Positions 20,005-32,000 of a stretch of 64,000 bases of DNA are shown in pieces. Each line of letters opens with the position of its first letter. Positions within the stretch are counted from its first letter, which is position 1. The DNA comes from Isoetes taiwanensis (taxonomy: Eukaryota > Streptophyta > Lycopodiopsida > Isoetales > Isoetaceae). The position numbers and the translations under genes are program-made. The DNA is taken from NCBI GenBank assembly GCA_021234155.1, contig JAJEKV010000021.1, positions 10,283,523-10,347,522 of the forward strand, written 5' to 3'. The notes under the pieces are model-generated. The model saw only the letters and a program-made list of their open reading frames with translations, was not told the origin of the DNA and did no database searches.

Positions 20005-20670
20005 AAGTTTCAACTTTCTATTTTTAGACTGGTGGGCCTACCCATGAGCATGTAAATATTTTAGAACATTGCTTACTCGGAGCATCTGGAATATTCTAGA
20101 ATCTACTTTGGCTATTTACAGATTTTCAAAACAAAGCTTTATATTTTTGGACTGAGGTCCTTATCCATGACCATCTAGATCATTCCAGAACATTCTAGAA
20201 GACTCTAGGGCTATCTAGAACATCCTATTTTTGAGTTTTTTGCAAGTTTCAAAACAACTTTCTATTTTTAGGCTGAGATGCTTACCTATGAGCATTTGGA
20301 ACATTCTAGAACATTCTATTTTGAGTGTTTGTAAAGTTTTCAAAAAAACTAATACTTTTAGGCTGAGGTGCTTACCCATGAGCATCTAGAACATTCTAAA
20401 ACATTCTATTTTGAGTGTTTACAAAGTTCCAAAAAACTTACTACTTTTAGACTGAGATGCTTACCCAGGAGCATCTGGAACATTCTAGAATATTCTATTT
20501 TGAGTAGGTACTTACAAAGTTTTAAAAACTTGCTATTTTTAGACTGAAGTGCTTACCCATGAGTATCTGGAACATTCTATTTTGAGTGCTTACAAAGTTT
20601 CAAAAAAGTTACTATTTTTAGACTGAGGTGCTTGCTCATGAGCATCTGGAACATTTCAGAACATTCTGGC
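20005..20670. repeat. ~100-bp tandem repeats, each with a heat-shock-element motif
   Basis: About seven diverged units share 'ctatttttagactgaggtgc', 'ttacccatgagcatctgga' and 'gagtgtttacaaagtt'. Most contain GGAACATTCTAGAACATTCT or a near copy: alternating GAA and TTC blocks with 2-bp gaps, the heat shock element pattern nGAAnnTTCnnGAAn. Such sites are near 20088, 20181, 20298, 20388, 20477, a short one at 20569, and 20648. Confidence 0.75.
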
Positions 20671-20830
20671 CCAGAAGACCTCCATTAAGATGGTGGGATG
20701 AGATGGAGGGACGAGATCGCACCACGTGGCGCCTCCTTATTCGTTGATGGGAGTAGATTTACTGACTCACTCACACATGGACACTATTTCTTTATTATAT
20801 AAAAAAGAGGATATTTTGTCGGAATACTCG
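20671..20830 (+). promoter_or_regulatory. Promoter-like segment: G-box and TATA downstream of the heat-shock-element array
   Basis: A CACGTG core lies at 20723-20728 and TATATAAA at about 20796-20803, about 130 bp after the last heat-shock-element motif. Order and spacing fit an RNA polymerase II promoter reading right. No intact gene follows, so it may be the remnant of a retroelement LTR or a lost gene. Inferred from motifs only. Confidence 0.4.
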
Positions 20831-21156
20831 TTAAAATCCTTTTTTTGCTATTAGCATAAGTGGTTATTAGCCACCAATAAGAAACTTATGGATATTTGTA
20901 TACAGATTGAGGAACTTTTGTTGCACTATTACTAAATAATTTTGGTGCTTTTATTGGCTCCGATTTGGGGTTGTATGTCAAACTCATTATTTGTCTCTCC
21001 AAATACGAGAATTAGACTCGTGAATTAAATATTAAAGGTATTGGACAAGTCGAATACCCATATTCGTCTTGTCCTTTCTGCACATATTTGACAAGCCCGA
21101 GTGCGCACAAAAATAACTGAAAATCTATTCCACCAAAAGTTGGGTATTAGACTTTT
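20831..21156. other. Spacer with an inverted motif
   Basis: No gene seen. 'gtcgaatacccatattcg' near 21048 is partly palindromic and resembles 'gtcgaataccatattcaag' near 21180. Confidence 0.35.
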
Positions 21157-21400
21157 CTACTTTAAAATGTATTTGAAAAGTCGAATACCATATTCAAGTA
21201 AATGCATCTTCTCAAAAGAAATCCTGACTGTTGTAGAAATATACTCAGCCAAAATACCCTTCGCCCTCTCTGCAAATGCCTTGGCAAATAGTTTATATAA
21301 TGAAGTGATGGGTCGCCAATCTGCAATAGTCTGGGAATCTTTGATCTTGGGGATCAGGGAGATGGCACCTGTATTCAAAATTTTGTCCCGAACAGTGGAT
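21157..21400 (-). pseudogene. Second LINE reverse transcriptase scrap
   Basis: Minus strand reads NTGAISLIPKIKDSQTIADW, then RPIT, YKLFAKAFAERAKGIL and a frameshifted QQSGFLLR. These align with the same RT block as the LINE at 19009-19520. About 70 codons remain; both sides run into unrelated repeat DNA. It is a different, older copy. Confidence 0.75.
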
Positions 21401-21524
21401 CGCGAAGGTCACAAAAAGCGTCAAATACGTAAAACCCAAGTTCTCGACATATAAAGTTGAAAAGTATGTATTTTTAATGTAAAAAATGTATTTTCCATTA
21501 TTTTCCCTTGCCGGCCCAGGAAAA

Positions 21525-22000
21525 TATTTCGCATACGCAAACACTTAAGTTTTGCGTACACAAACTTTACTTCGCATACGCGAAAAAAACAAACACAAAA
21601 AAAAGTTTCACGTACGCGTAATACATTGTTTTGTCTACCTAATTTTTTTCGCATACGCAAAATAGTGTATTTCGTGTACGAAAAAAAAAAGAAACGCGTT
21701 GCAATTTACATTGTTGTGTGTACGTGAAAATACTTCGCATACGCGAAACAATATGTTCTGTCTCCCCGAAAAGAAAAGAATATAATTTTCATGTTGAAAA
21801 GAAAAATTGAAATTCGAGTATGCGAAACACATTGTTTTGCACACCCGAAGTTGTTTTTGCGTACATAAAATAATATATAAGCAAAATAATATATTTTGTA
21901 TACGCGAATTGCAAAGAAAAAAATCTTCCCTTTTTTTTTTTGAAATTCACGTACACAAATTCCACTATCTGCATATGCGAAAATAACTGCATATCCGTTT
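21525..22000. repeat. Dispersed palindromic motif TTTCGCGTACGCGAAA, about a dozen degenerate copies
   Basis: Near-copies of TTCGCATACGCGAA occur in both orientations near 21527, 21553, 21571, 21606, 21648, 21670, 21733, 21811, 21856, 21895, 21944 and 21969, 16-80 bp apart. The motif is close to self-complementary. Between copies the DNA is A/T-rich. Minus-strand frames here (FAYAK-type words repeated) are by-products of the motif. Confidence 0.7.
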
Positions 22001-22138
22001 TGGTTCTTTTTTGATGTCATTTACTTTTTTTTGTCGTATTATACTTCAAAATAGTGGCACATCATACGAATTCATACGTATTAAGTATAAAACCTCGAAG
22101 TATTGAATCTATCTTTGATTAGTGTGGAATATGCATTT

Positions 22139-22260
22139 TGTGTGTCTAAGCTAGTTACAATGGGTTTCTTTATATTATCTTATCTTGTGTGTCTAAGCTA
22201 ATTACAATGGGTTCCCGTGGACATAAAAATTCTTATCTTATCTTATCTTATCTTATATTG
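22139..22260. repeat. Direct repeat plus (TTATC)n microsatellite
   Basis: 'tgtgtctaagctagttacaa' near 22140 recurs near 22185 with one change. It is followed by several 'cttat' units around 22230-22255. Confidence 0.65.
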
Positions 22261-22471
22261 TCATTATTTTGAATCCAATGTCAAAATCTATTGAATACAA
22301 CATATCCAAACATAATAAACTGCTATTGCAACAACCATTGTTTCTTTTACTATATCATAATCCCCATTCTTCAATCAATTCATTCAAGTAATTTGGTTTT
22401 ATACTAAATAAAGGTAGATTCGTGGGAATAATTTTATTCATCCAAGTTGTCACAACGTTGGATGGAGGAAG

Positions 22472-22735
22472 TTGCTAAAGTTTCAACAACCATGTCAGAC
22501 AGGCGGCATGATAGTTGGATCACAACATGGGAGAGCGAGTTCAAACAACCATGTCAAAATAGGTGATATGGCAATTGAATCACAATACGAGGGAGGAACT
22601 TGCACAAGTGCCAATCACAACATGAGAGACAACCATGTCAAGACAGATGACATGACAATTGATCGCAACATGAGGGAGGAACTTGCTCAAGTTTTAACAA
22701 CCATGTCGAACATGCGACATTGCCAATTGAATCAC
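22472..22735. repeat. Four ~70-bp tandem repeats
   Basis: Units share 'caaccatgtca', 'catgacaattg.atc.caa' and 'gagggaggaacttgc.caag'. A plus-strand frame runs through the units, but it continues into the hairpin at 22783 and is not conserved, so I take it as chance. Confidence 0.7.
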
Positions 22736-22782
22736 CACTTCATTGTTGTTATAGGACTAACGGAATCTACTTCATCGTTGTA

Positions 22783-22903
22783 TAGGGGAAGGGAAGCAGG
22801 GGGCCCCCCTTTCGAAAAATTGGCAGGGGCCCCGAGACCGGCGGCAGCCAAGAGCAGGTCTTGCCAATTTTTCGGAAGGGGAGCCCCTGCTTTCCTTCCC
22901 CTA
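22783..22903. repeat. Long imperfect hairpin (~43-bp arms)
   Basis: Left arm 22783-22825 (taggggaaggg ... gaaaaattggca) pairs with right arm 22862-22903 (tgccaatttttc ... cttcccctac) with a few mismatches and a 36-nt loop. The arms are GC-rich while the flanks are not. This could be a foldback transposon (MITE) or a small-RNA precursor. Confidence 0.7.
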
Positions 22904-22921
22904 CAAAATCAGCAGAGATGA

Positions 22922-23218
22922 AGGTCTTGTATGCGGGGATCAACAAATGTCAATTGTTGACGAGATCAGTCACACCAATATTGTCAATATTTGTCAGGGC
23001 CTTGCCGAAAAGGCTTAATTTGTGGCATACAACTTGTTTCAAATGATCGAATCAAGACAAGGATAGGCCAGCAACTATTGTGCAAATCATAACCTTTGAG
23101 AAGGAGAAAATTCTTCTATTTTATCTTATCCGAAAATTAAACTACTATAAAGACAAATATTTTGGCCTATGTAAAATTCGGTTTAAATTTAAAAATTAGG
23201 GTTCATACATTTGAAAAT
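22922..23218. other. 3' flank of the MYB gene
   Basis: No gene seen. It would hold the 3' UTR of the minus-strand MYB gene ending at 23219. Confidence 0.4.
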
Positions 23219-25110
23219 TTAGGGTTCATAAATCCGGCAAAGATCGAGCAAATTGGTCTTGCAATCCACGACCGGGCTCATATAAGCAGCAGCTCCGATT
23301 CCAAGCTCCCAGCTATGGCTTCCGTGGAATATCGGGTATGGAGATACAATACTGTGCTGGTCAATATCCGGTTGGGGATCTAAGAAAATATCTGTTTCTA
23401 GCCCCGGATTTGTTAATCCAGGAAGTTGAGCTGCTTGGAGCAATTGGGCGGTCGACCAATCTGCCGGATTTGCCATAACCGGTGCATGATTTTGATCTGA
23501 TCTGAAATTTAAGAAATGTGCAAGATCTTCTTCGTGGTAAAAGCTATGGCTTTGGTCCCCTCCTGGAGTTTGAATCTCCGCATTAGTCCGGTGATCTTCT
23601 GTCGGAATCAAAATAGGTCCTGCAAATCATCCACGAAATTAGATTTCTCGATCCAATGCAATTTCTTTTTTTAAGAAATCAGATGATCAAATGCTGGATT
23701 CTTTCAGATCGGATAGAAGGGACAGAAGCTTACTGTATTGAAAGGCCAATTGGGCGGCCAATTGCTCCCAAGCAGACTGCAGGTAGGAAGAATTAATCTG
23801 CGAAGCAAATAGATCGCCCAAACCATGCTGCAGCGGCAAGTAATTCGTACCCAATTCTCCATCGTCGCCCCATTTTTTCTTCTCTTCAAAATCCAAAATC
23901 CCATTTTGGGAACCAAACTCGTCGTTGCGGCATTTTTCTGGGCTATCAACAGCATGGCCTTCTTGAATCAACTGATCCAAAAAATTGCCCCCGCTATTGG
24001 AACCCAAGCTTTCTGTAGTATCGTCGGCCGGACCCAGAACAGGATCCGGCCGCATTAAAGGGCTTGTTACTTCAGATCTAGGAGTTTCTAAACTTGCCAC
24101 AGATTCTGGCGAACGAATAGAAGCGAAATCAAGCTTCAATCCTGAATTGTGAAGCTGTGGAAAGCCGGATTGGCCATAGAAATTTAGAAATTCAGCACTG
24201 CGGTTTAAATCTGGCATCTGGGCATGAAGAATTGGGCCGGAAGGATTATCAAACAGGGAAAAATTTCGTTTCCGGCGTTTTACATGGCGAATTGGGCTGC
24301 TTGTGCAAGCGCCTCCTATTCTTGCAATGACCGGATTGCACAGAGCTCCGGAATTGGATATGGTATTTGTCAATCCGCCAAGATTTGCAGGTTTGAATTG
24401 ATGGGTGGAGCTTGATGCCATGTTGCATTCGGATTCAACTGTCGAATTAAACCCACGATCGGATGAGGAATTTGGCATTATATCTGCAGGATAAACAGGC
24501 AATCCGGCCCGCATTCGTCTTTTGATTCTTGTGTTCCAGTAGTTCTTGATTTCATTATCGGTTCTGCCTGGAAGCTGCGACAAAAAGTTGAAATTTCAAT
24601 CCCCGAAAGCAAGATCAAAGCAGAAATTTCTTGGATGGATCAAAACACTGGCACTCAAGTTTTAATCCTATTTGCGATGAAATGAAGATCAAAAACATGA
24701 ATTTTGGTCTAAAACCCAAGATCAAAGACATGAATTTTGGTGTAAACCCAAGATAAAAAACGCGATTTCAAGCCAAGAACAAGCTAATTCGGGAAGAAAA
24801 AAAGAAAATTGGCTACCTGGGAAGCCATGCGAGCCCATCGGTTGCCAAATTTGGCATGGAGTTCGATGATTCTGCGTTCTTCATCCGGAGTAAAGGCTCC
24901 TTTTTTCAGATTTGGGCGCAGATGATTAGCCCATCGAAGCCTGCAGCTTTTGCCGCATCGAGAAAGGCTGGTATGCTTCTGAACATTATTCCAATTTCCT
25001 TCCCCATGCTTGCTCACATAATCTGCCAGAATTGCATCCTCCGCTGCAGTCCATGGCCCCTTTTTCAGCCCCGGCGATCCTCCTCCTCCTCTGTTCCACC
25101 CCTTTTCCAT
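23219..25110 (-). CDS. GAMYB-type R2R3-MYB transcription factor
   Basis: Nuclear DNA-binding regulator; relatives act in gibberellin signalling and spore or anther development. Exon 1 (25110-24817) starts MEKGW and carries repeat R2 (KKGPWTAAEDAILADYVSKH ... RCGKSCRLRW) and most of R3 (KKGAFTPDEERRIIELHAKF, then GNRWARMASQ). Exon 2 (24574-23734) completes R3 with LPGRTDNEIKNYWNTRIKRR, a typical GAMYB sequence, then a long Ser/Asn/Leu-rich region. Exon 3 (23619-23219) ends the protein. Splice sites are CAG|GTAGCC and TCGCAG|CTTCC, then ACA|GTAAGC and TTTGCAG|GACC; phases agree. Total 511 aa, normal for this family. All three regular R2 tryptophans and the two R3 tryptophans are present (F replaces the first R3 W, as usual in plants). 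No frameshift or stop is seen. A TTG codon 15 bases upstream extends the frame but the ATG is the better start. Confidence 0.93.
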
Positions 25111-26450
25111 CCCAAATCGATCCAAAAATCCCGTTTTTTACCCCCAAATCTCTGCTTTCTCCATTCCACCCTCTGTTCTTCGCATCAAATCCCCAAATCC
25201 GAAGCCTTCACCATCGCCCAGTTGATCAATTGTATTTTTCTGCCATAGCCGGAGCTCCAATTGGTCAATCCGGTGCAGGATTTGGGCGGAAATTTGAAGT
25301 GCGAAGTGGGGTTTTGAAGATCTACATTATGATTACGGTGCAAATTTGAAAAACAGGCAGATCCGACAGCAGATCCGGGGAGATTGGATCCAAAATCCGG
25401 TGCTGTGCCAAGAATCTAAGGTTCCAAGGTTCTTGCTAGTTACCATACCACCCCGTCGTATTATTAAGGAAGAAGAATTAGAAGGGTTTTGTAATTTAGT
25501 ATGGAGACAAAGAATATCGCCACTTCCCGATAGGCTGCATCATTCAACGGATAACGAGAATTATAGCTTCCTTGGTGATACCGGGTGCCGTCAACACCCT
25601 GCTGCTTATATTTAGCACTGGAATTTTGCATGCATTCATTTCTTGTTATGCCATACACAATGCCTCGTCATCAATGCCTAGTCAGCAGTTGCCCAACCTG
25701 GATATGCAATATACAAAACTAGTTAAGGTCCCCAGCAACGCTGGGCACAGGTTGGAAGTTGTAATATTGGGGACCTTTAAATGATAAGGCTACATTGCAA
25801 AATAACACAGCTTAGCATTATTGGGCTATAAAGTGGTTGTAAACTTGTAAACGATACATTGCAAAATGTGACAGCTTAGCATTGTTAGGCTATAAGGCAG
25901 TTGTAAACTTGTAAACGATCGACTAATATCATGTTTGTTTTAAACCATTGTATCGGGAACAATACAAATAAACTTCAAATCACCGGACATGTTCATTTTC
26001 ACATAATTGTTTCATTCTTCTTTATTATTTGAGAATGATGAAACATTAATACTTATTCTCCACCATTTCAGAATGACGAAACTAACATAAAATCTTAATG
26101 TAAATTGATTTGATTTTGAAGATCATTCATTGTTAACAACATTGACATGTACTGTTAATAGACATATTAAATCATGAGCATTTTATTATAGCACTTTAGA
26201 TAGTAAAACATGCATAAATGCGGAGAAAAATAACCCTATGCTAGACCAAAACTATTGTTTCAAAATAGGCTATGCATTGGCCTATCATTATAAGCTGATA
26301 TGTTAGTGTTAACACTTATATTGGTTCTAGGGATGAGCTATGTTATTATAATATTTGCTAGACAGAACAACTCAAACATTACTTTCCATTTTTTAACATG
26401 TTGACAGTATATAATCCTTGTACAAACTGCATAATATATATTGGAGGGTC
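25111..26450. other. MYB upstream region and intergenic DNA
   Basis: No convincing gene. The first ~250 bp would be the MYB 5' UTR and promoter. It includes a tandem duplication noted separately. The rest is AT-rich. Confidence 0.45.
25791..25918. repeat. Two tandem 64-bp repeats
   Basis: Units 25791-25854 and 25855-25918 share 'tacattgcaaaat', 'acagcttagcatt' and 'gttgtaaacttgtaaacga' with few differences. Confidence 0.8.
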
Positions 26451-26454
26451 GTAA

Positions 26455-26600
26455 GACCAGAAAAAAGAATTGAAATTCCAAAATCTACCTCCTTAACATC
26501 ATAATATTTTCCTCTTACTGTGATCATTCCAGATTTAAGATCGCAGTGAACACCACCAGTAGAATGAATATACGCACAATCCTGGCCAAATATCAAATGA
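26455..26600 (-). pseudogene. Protein kinase fragment (receptor-like kinase type)
   Basis: Minus strand reads CAYIHSTGGVHCDLKSGMIT then VKEVDFGIS. This matches the catalytic loop and the following magnesium-binding region of plant kinases (YLHS..VVHCDLKSSNILL...KVSDFGIS). The expected DFG is present. HRD is changed to HCD, as in non-RD receptor kinases. Only about 45 codons remain and no other kinase parts flank it. Confidence 0.6.
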
Positions 26601-26949
26601 GCAGAACTGCTTCTTTTCACAAAGCCTCCCTTGGCTCTCAATTATATCATACAAACTACACTAACACAACTCTGTGATCAAATACCAGAAACATTCATCA
26701 ACAATTACCTCCTTAGAAGGTACAACTGCCAAGCGTTTGGATAGCTTTTCACATGACATTCACTCCCAACCTATATGCACTGCTATTTCTGCAATTAGAT
26801 TGTGTAGACAATCTATAGTCTTCTGCCATAATCTAATGCTCATATTGCATGCAACTCTGTTGCAAAAAGTAGAATCCACTTTCATGCAGATGTGTAGCAG
26901 GTGTTCTAGCAGATGATTGATTGGGAATGTTGAAACTACTTGCAGCTGC

Positions 26950-28205
26950 CTTCTACTTTCAATCGACACTGATGTTTTACAACAACGTGCCCACTTATAC
27001 CGTTCGACTTCTACAGTTGCATATTGTCCATGGTTTTTGTCTCCATTTATGCCATGCCCATTGTGACCATGCGAAGCATGGCTGCCCACAGACTTATCTT
27101 TCCCTTTCTCAAAGGCAGCAGCAATTTGAGGAAAAGAAGTCGCAGTATTTGCAGCTGCAGTACCATTACATGATGTCTTTTCATTATCAGAAGAAAGTTC
27201 AAACCTGCATAACAAATGCAGTTGCCTGAGCGTACAAATATATGCATCAAGCATATTAAACAGTATCCTACACATCATAGGGACGTTACTTTACTACGTA
27301 AAAGTGATTTATAAAATGACTATTGAACCTTTGTGTATCTGTTTCAACATAGAGAACCTCTCCCTTCTTCAGACGTGCCGAAGTGTACTGTGATTTCTTC
27401 AATCCTCGATCTGCAACTATGCTCATACTGTATTTTAACCTGATAGTAAGATAGCAGAAATTTTGAATTTAAGAGACATTGAACTTTCTCTTCGGACTTT
27501 GCTAAACATATTACAAAATTGAACGTCTAATTGCTCCTTGACCAAGTATTCAACAGAGGATTTGAACAGGGCAAGACAAAATGTAAAATGCAATTATGAT
27601 AAACACAAAATATTTAAAAACTTACCAAGGCTCATTGCATAGATTGTATTGGATGGTAACCTCTTGGACAGACCTCTGCTGTCGATATGCATTCTGCGGC
27701 TGTTTCCCCAATTCGTTTCTCTCTTATCCAGATTATAGGCACAAATCGGGTTGTGCCTCAAATACTGCATAACCTGACCATGCAAAGATTGTGGGTCGAA
27801 AGCAAATCGAGGTTTCCATGATTCTGGTGGGTCCTTAAATGCCTCTGCAGTTGAGTAAAACACAGGTGCATTTGTGAGGTTAAGCTCCCCAAATCCTCTC
27901 CAGATTTTTTTCTTTATTTCGAAGCCAACCTTCTATTTGCCACCAACCTCAATGCTGAATCTACCCTTAACCAAACCGGATCCAGTGTATGAGTGACGAA
28001 GTCCAGGGCAAGCTAAGTTGGCCATCATTTCTGAACCGGAAGCCCAAGATCATCTCCCAACATCCCAAAATGATCAGTAAGAAGCAAGCCACATTTCCAG
28101 CAGCATCTGCATCTATATAATCTAGATCAAACTGCATCTCCAGTACTGCATCTCCGGTCGCTTCCTCCAGTCGTAAGGTTCGTGGAGTCATCGAAACCCT
28201 AAAAA
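26950..28205 (-). pseudogene. Unrecognised multi-exon gene, disrupted
   Basis: I do not recognise the family. Coding-like blocks on the minus strand: MTPRTLRLEEATGDAVLEMQ and FDLDYIDADAAGNVACF (from about 28203); LTDHFGMLGDDLGLPVQK in another frame; SYTGSGLVKGRFSIEVGGK, TAG at 27933-27935, then KVGFEIKKKIWRGFGELNLT, NAPVFYSTAEAFKDPPESW and more to a GTAAGT donor near 27626. Next exon about 27440-27330 (YSMSIVADRGLKKSQYTSAR, LKKGEVLYVETDTQR). Last seen exon from 27204 (FELSSDNEKTSCNGTAAAN, then a His/Gly-rich stretch). Exons 2-3 join in frame and acceptors end in CAG, so it descends from a normal spliced gene. Two frameshifts and one stop are visible. The 3' end is not resolved. Confidence 0.55.
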
Positions 28206-28454
28206 GAGGTAAGTTGCAAGGAAAGGTTAGGATGATGCCACGTGATATGAATGAATCCAAACCGTTCAAATTAGGGAGTGGTCCATTACAAAACATTATA
28301 ACATAAGATGGTGAAAACAGGCCATTAACCATTATTCCGGAATGGAAATTGGGGCACCGATTCCTCTGAACCGATCGACATCAAGTATATTTCTTGCAAT
28401 AGGAGATCAACAAGAGGTCGATTTGCTAGCTCCCCACTTACTATTTTGTAAGGG

Positions 28455-28553
28455 AACAAAGCTTGTGGCTTCCTTTCCACAACAACGACAGACCCTCTCC
28501 CGGTCGCGGTGCCCCAATCGGTGTTGTAGAAAGGAAGCTCCAAGCTCCATTCC
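28455..28553. repeat. Imperfect inverted repeat (~33-bp arms)
   Basis: Arms at about 28455-28487 (acaaagcttgtggcttcctt ...) and 28521-28553 (... aaaggaagctccaagctcca) are inverted copies with mismatches. A wider pair, 'attggggcaccgatt' near 28350 and 'cggtgccccaat' near 28507, lies outside. Possibly a foldback repeat. Confidence 0.55.
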
Positions 28554-28559
28554 TTTATA

Positions 28560-29054
28560 GATAGCTCCAAATAAGCAATTGAATCCTTTTCTTGCATGCA
28601 CAATTAATGATTTAACTCTCAGACAAGATTTCCCAGGAGCTGCTAGTTCTTTGCTTCAATGAGGGCTAGATAAGTTAGTTATGCCCATAGCTTTGGCTTC
28701 TCCCATTCCTGCAAGGAGAGCCTAGTACGCAGCAACTGTAGATGTAATGGTGCCAATCTTAGTCCAGATATATTTTTCTTTTGTTTTTCTAAAATTGGAC
28801 GAGCTTCAATGACCAATCTTAGTTAATGGCTTATAGTTTGCATCTCTGAGAATGCCACCTGTAGCTACAACTTGTAACTTCTTAGATAGCCACCATCAAA
28901 CCAGATATATTCTTTCTTTTGTTTTCTAAAAATTAGACGAGCTTCAATGTTGCAGCATGTATACCAAAGCAATATATCCTAAGCTCTTGAGATAGTCAAT
29001 ATTTATTCGTCCTAAACAATCTTATATTCTGAAAACCCTCCTTATTATAGATCA
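28560..29054. other. Intergenic, with a ~60-bp direct repeat
   Basis: 'agatatatttttcttttgtt' with 'agacgagcttcaatg' occurs near 28765 and again near 28905. No gene seen. The satellite begins at the right edge. Confidence 0.5.
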
Positions 29055-32000
29055 CATAGGAGAGGGCCTCCAAAACGTAAACCTTGTGGGTTGCCAGGTT
29101 CTAGAAGGGTTTGCGTTTTGGGGGCCGAGACTTGGTCTGTTGCACTTGGGACCTGGCCGAGAAGCTGCAGCCGAGATTACGGAGCAAGGGGAACTGACGG
29201 AGCGGAGTTTGGGCCTGTCCTCCTCCCGATGTGGCAAGTAGAAGTCGGGGGGCGCTTTTGCAGTGGCAAGACATTCATAAATTCGCAATTAATGCATTAT
29301 ACGAAAATAAATTCTGATTTTTTGCCAGCTGGATTCCTAATCCATCTCCATCACGCAGCCCAATTTTCGAAATTTTCAGAGAAGGTCTAGGTCAAAGGGT
29401 TAGCATTAGAACGGTCGGGACAGCCCGTTGCAGGGCAACCGAGCTGGCACCCTTCCCCAAGTCAAACGAGGCCAGGACCTTGCAGGGATCCGTCACAAGA
29501 GGGGAGAGTCCGAACCCCAAGAGGTGGGATCCAAAAAAGTTCCCGAGGCAGCCCTTCCTCGGCAGGGCCCCCGGGTCTGACGCTAATGACCACCCTCCCG
29601 AGCCGGTTCCCTATCCCGACCGTTGGATCCTCCGTTCGGGGGCCCCTCTTGGGAAGGCCCAAAAGATTCCAGATCGGTCCGGGAGAACTTGTCAAACAGC
29701 GGGCGCCCCCGAGGTCGGCCTTGTAGAAACCTTGTTGTCTTGTCGCCGCACCGGGAGGTTCGGAATGGCAAATCGACTTCGCCAAATCGTCGAATGGCGT
29801 AAATTACCCTAGGGAGCAAGTTACAAGGTCGGTTTTGCAAAAGAAAGAAAACACTCACGCCCTCCATGACAAAGATCCCGCATCCACATCTTAGGCCAAT
29901 TGACTACGAGTGTGATGGAAGTGAGCTACTTTGGCGCTTCTTGGAGGCGGGGTGGTCTTCAAACCCGCGGAACCGGGTCCCTGTGGCAATGTCGACATTC
30001 TCGAGTCCATTGGCGAGCCAAATCGCGATTCGGAGAGGGGAGGTCGCCCGTCCCGGCCCCGGGGCCTTGGGGAGAGGAAATTCAGGGCAAGCAGCTTCTG
30101 GGGATTTTAGGGTCCGTGCTCGGCGTCAACACCCCCACTCCATCGTCAAGTCTGGCGCAAGCTCCCCTACGAATCGACAAGGAGAGGGCCTCCAAAAACG
30201 AAAACCCGTGGGTTGCGGAGTTCTAGAAGGGTTTTGCGTTTTGGGGCCGAGACTTGGTCCATTGCACTTGGGACTGGCCGAAGCCGCAGCCGGAGAACAT
30301 GGAGCAAGGGGAGGCCCGACGGAGCAAAGTTTGGGCCTGTCCTCCCTCCCGATGTGGCAAGTAGAAGTCGGGGGGCTTTTGCTGGCAAGACATTCATACC
30401 CCATAATTAATGCATTGTACGAAAATAAATTCTGATTTTTTGCCCAGCTGGATTCCTAATCCATCTCGGCCACAGCCCAATTTTCGAAATTTTCAGGAGA
30501 AGTTCTAGGTCAAAGGGTTAGCATTAGAGCGGTGGGGCAGCCCGTTGCGGGGGCAACCGAAGCTTTGGCACCCTTCCCCAAGTCAAACGAGGCCGGGGAC
30601 CTTGCGGGGATCCTCACAAGAGGGGAGAGTGGGACCCCAAGAGTAGGGATCCAAAAGTTCCCGAGGCAGCCCTTCCCCGGGCAGCGGCTCCCAGGGGTCG
30701 CGACGCTAATGACCACCCTCCGGGAGCCCGGTTCCCTATCCGGCCGTTGGATCCTCCGTTCGGGGGCCCCTCTTGGGAAGGCCCAAAAGATTCGTGTCGG
30801 GTAGGGAGAACTTGTCAAACCGGCGGGCCCGTCGAGGTCGGCCTTGTAGAAACCGCGGTGTCTTATGGATGTCGACGCAGGGAGGTTCAGGAATGGCAAA
30901 TCGACCCTGCCAAATCGTCGGAATGGCGAAATTACCCTAGGGAGCAAGTTACAAGGTCGGTTTTGCAAAGAAAAAACACTCCGCCCTCCACGACGGTATC
31001 CCGCGATCCACATCTTAGGCCAATTGACTACGAAAGTGTGATGGAAGTGAGCTACTTTGGCTTCTTGGAGGTCGGGCGGTCTTCGGCCTGGAACTTGGTC
31101 CCGAGGGGCAATGTCGACGCTCGAGTCCATTGGCGAGCCAAATCGCTGATCCCAGAAGAGGGGAGGCCCCTCCAATCCCGTGGCCTTGGGGAGGAAATTC
31201 GAGGGCAAGCGACTTAGGGGGATTTTAGGGTCCGAAGCTCAAGGCGTCAACACCCCCACTCCACGTCAGAGTCACGGTCCCAAGGTCCCCCGAATCTGAC
31301 AAGGAGAGGACCTCCAAACGTAAACCCCGTGGGTTGTCGGGGTTCTAGAAGGGTTTGGCGTTTTGGGGGCCGAGACTTGGTCATTGCACTTGGGACTGGC
31401 CAGAAGCCGCTGCCGGAGAATACTGAGCAAGGGAACCGGCCGGCCGGAGTTTGGGCCTGTCCTCCTTCCGATGTGGCAAGTAGAAGAAGGGGGGCGCTTT
31501 TGCGGTGGCAAGACATTCATAAATTCGCAATTAATGCATTGTACGAAAATAAATTCTGATTTTTGCCATTTGGATTCCTAATCCATCTCCGCACACGACC
31601 CAATTTTCGAAATTTTGGAGAAGGTCTAGGTCAAAGGGTTAGCATTAGAGCGGTCGGGGCAGCCGTTGCAGGGGCAACCGAGCTGGCACCCTTCCCCAAG
31701 TCAAACGAGGCCAGGACCTTTTGGGGGATCCTCACAAGGGGAGAGTCCGGGACCCCAAGAGGCGGGATCCAAAAAGTTTCGAGGCAGCCCTTCCCTGGCG
31801 CTCCCGGGGTTGCGCTAATGACCACCCTCTCGGAGCCCGGTTCCCCTATCCGACCGTTGGATCCTCCGGCGAGAGGCCCTCTTCGGGAAGGCCCAAAAAG
31901 ATTCCAGACGGTCAGGAGAACTTGTCAACCGCGGGGCGTCCCGAGGTCGGCCTTGTAGAAACTGCGGTGTCTTGTCGTTCGGGCACAGGAGGGCTCGAAT

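Noticed and set aside
21421-22020. Minus-strand frames with repeated FAYAK-like words
   Set aside because: They arise from the palindromic repeat motif and are in several frames at once.
28080-28130. Possible SET domain (YIDADAAGNVACF resembles the IDA..GNVARFINHSC motif)
   Set aside because: The NHSC.PN part that must follow is absent, and the neighbouring exons do not look like a SET protein.
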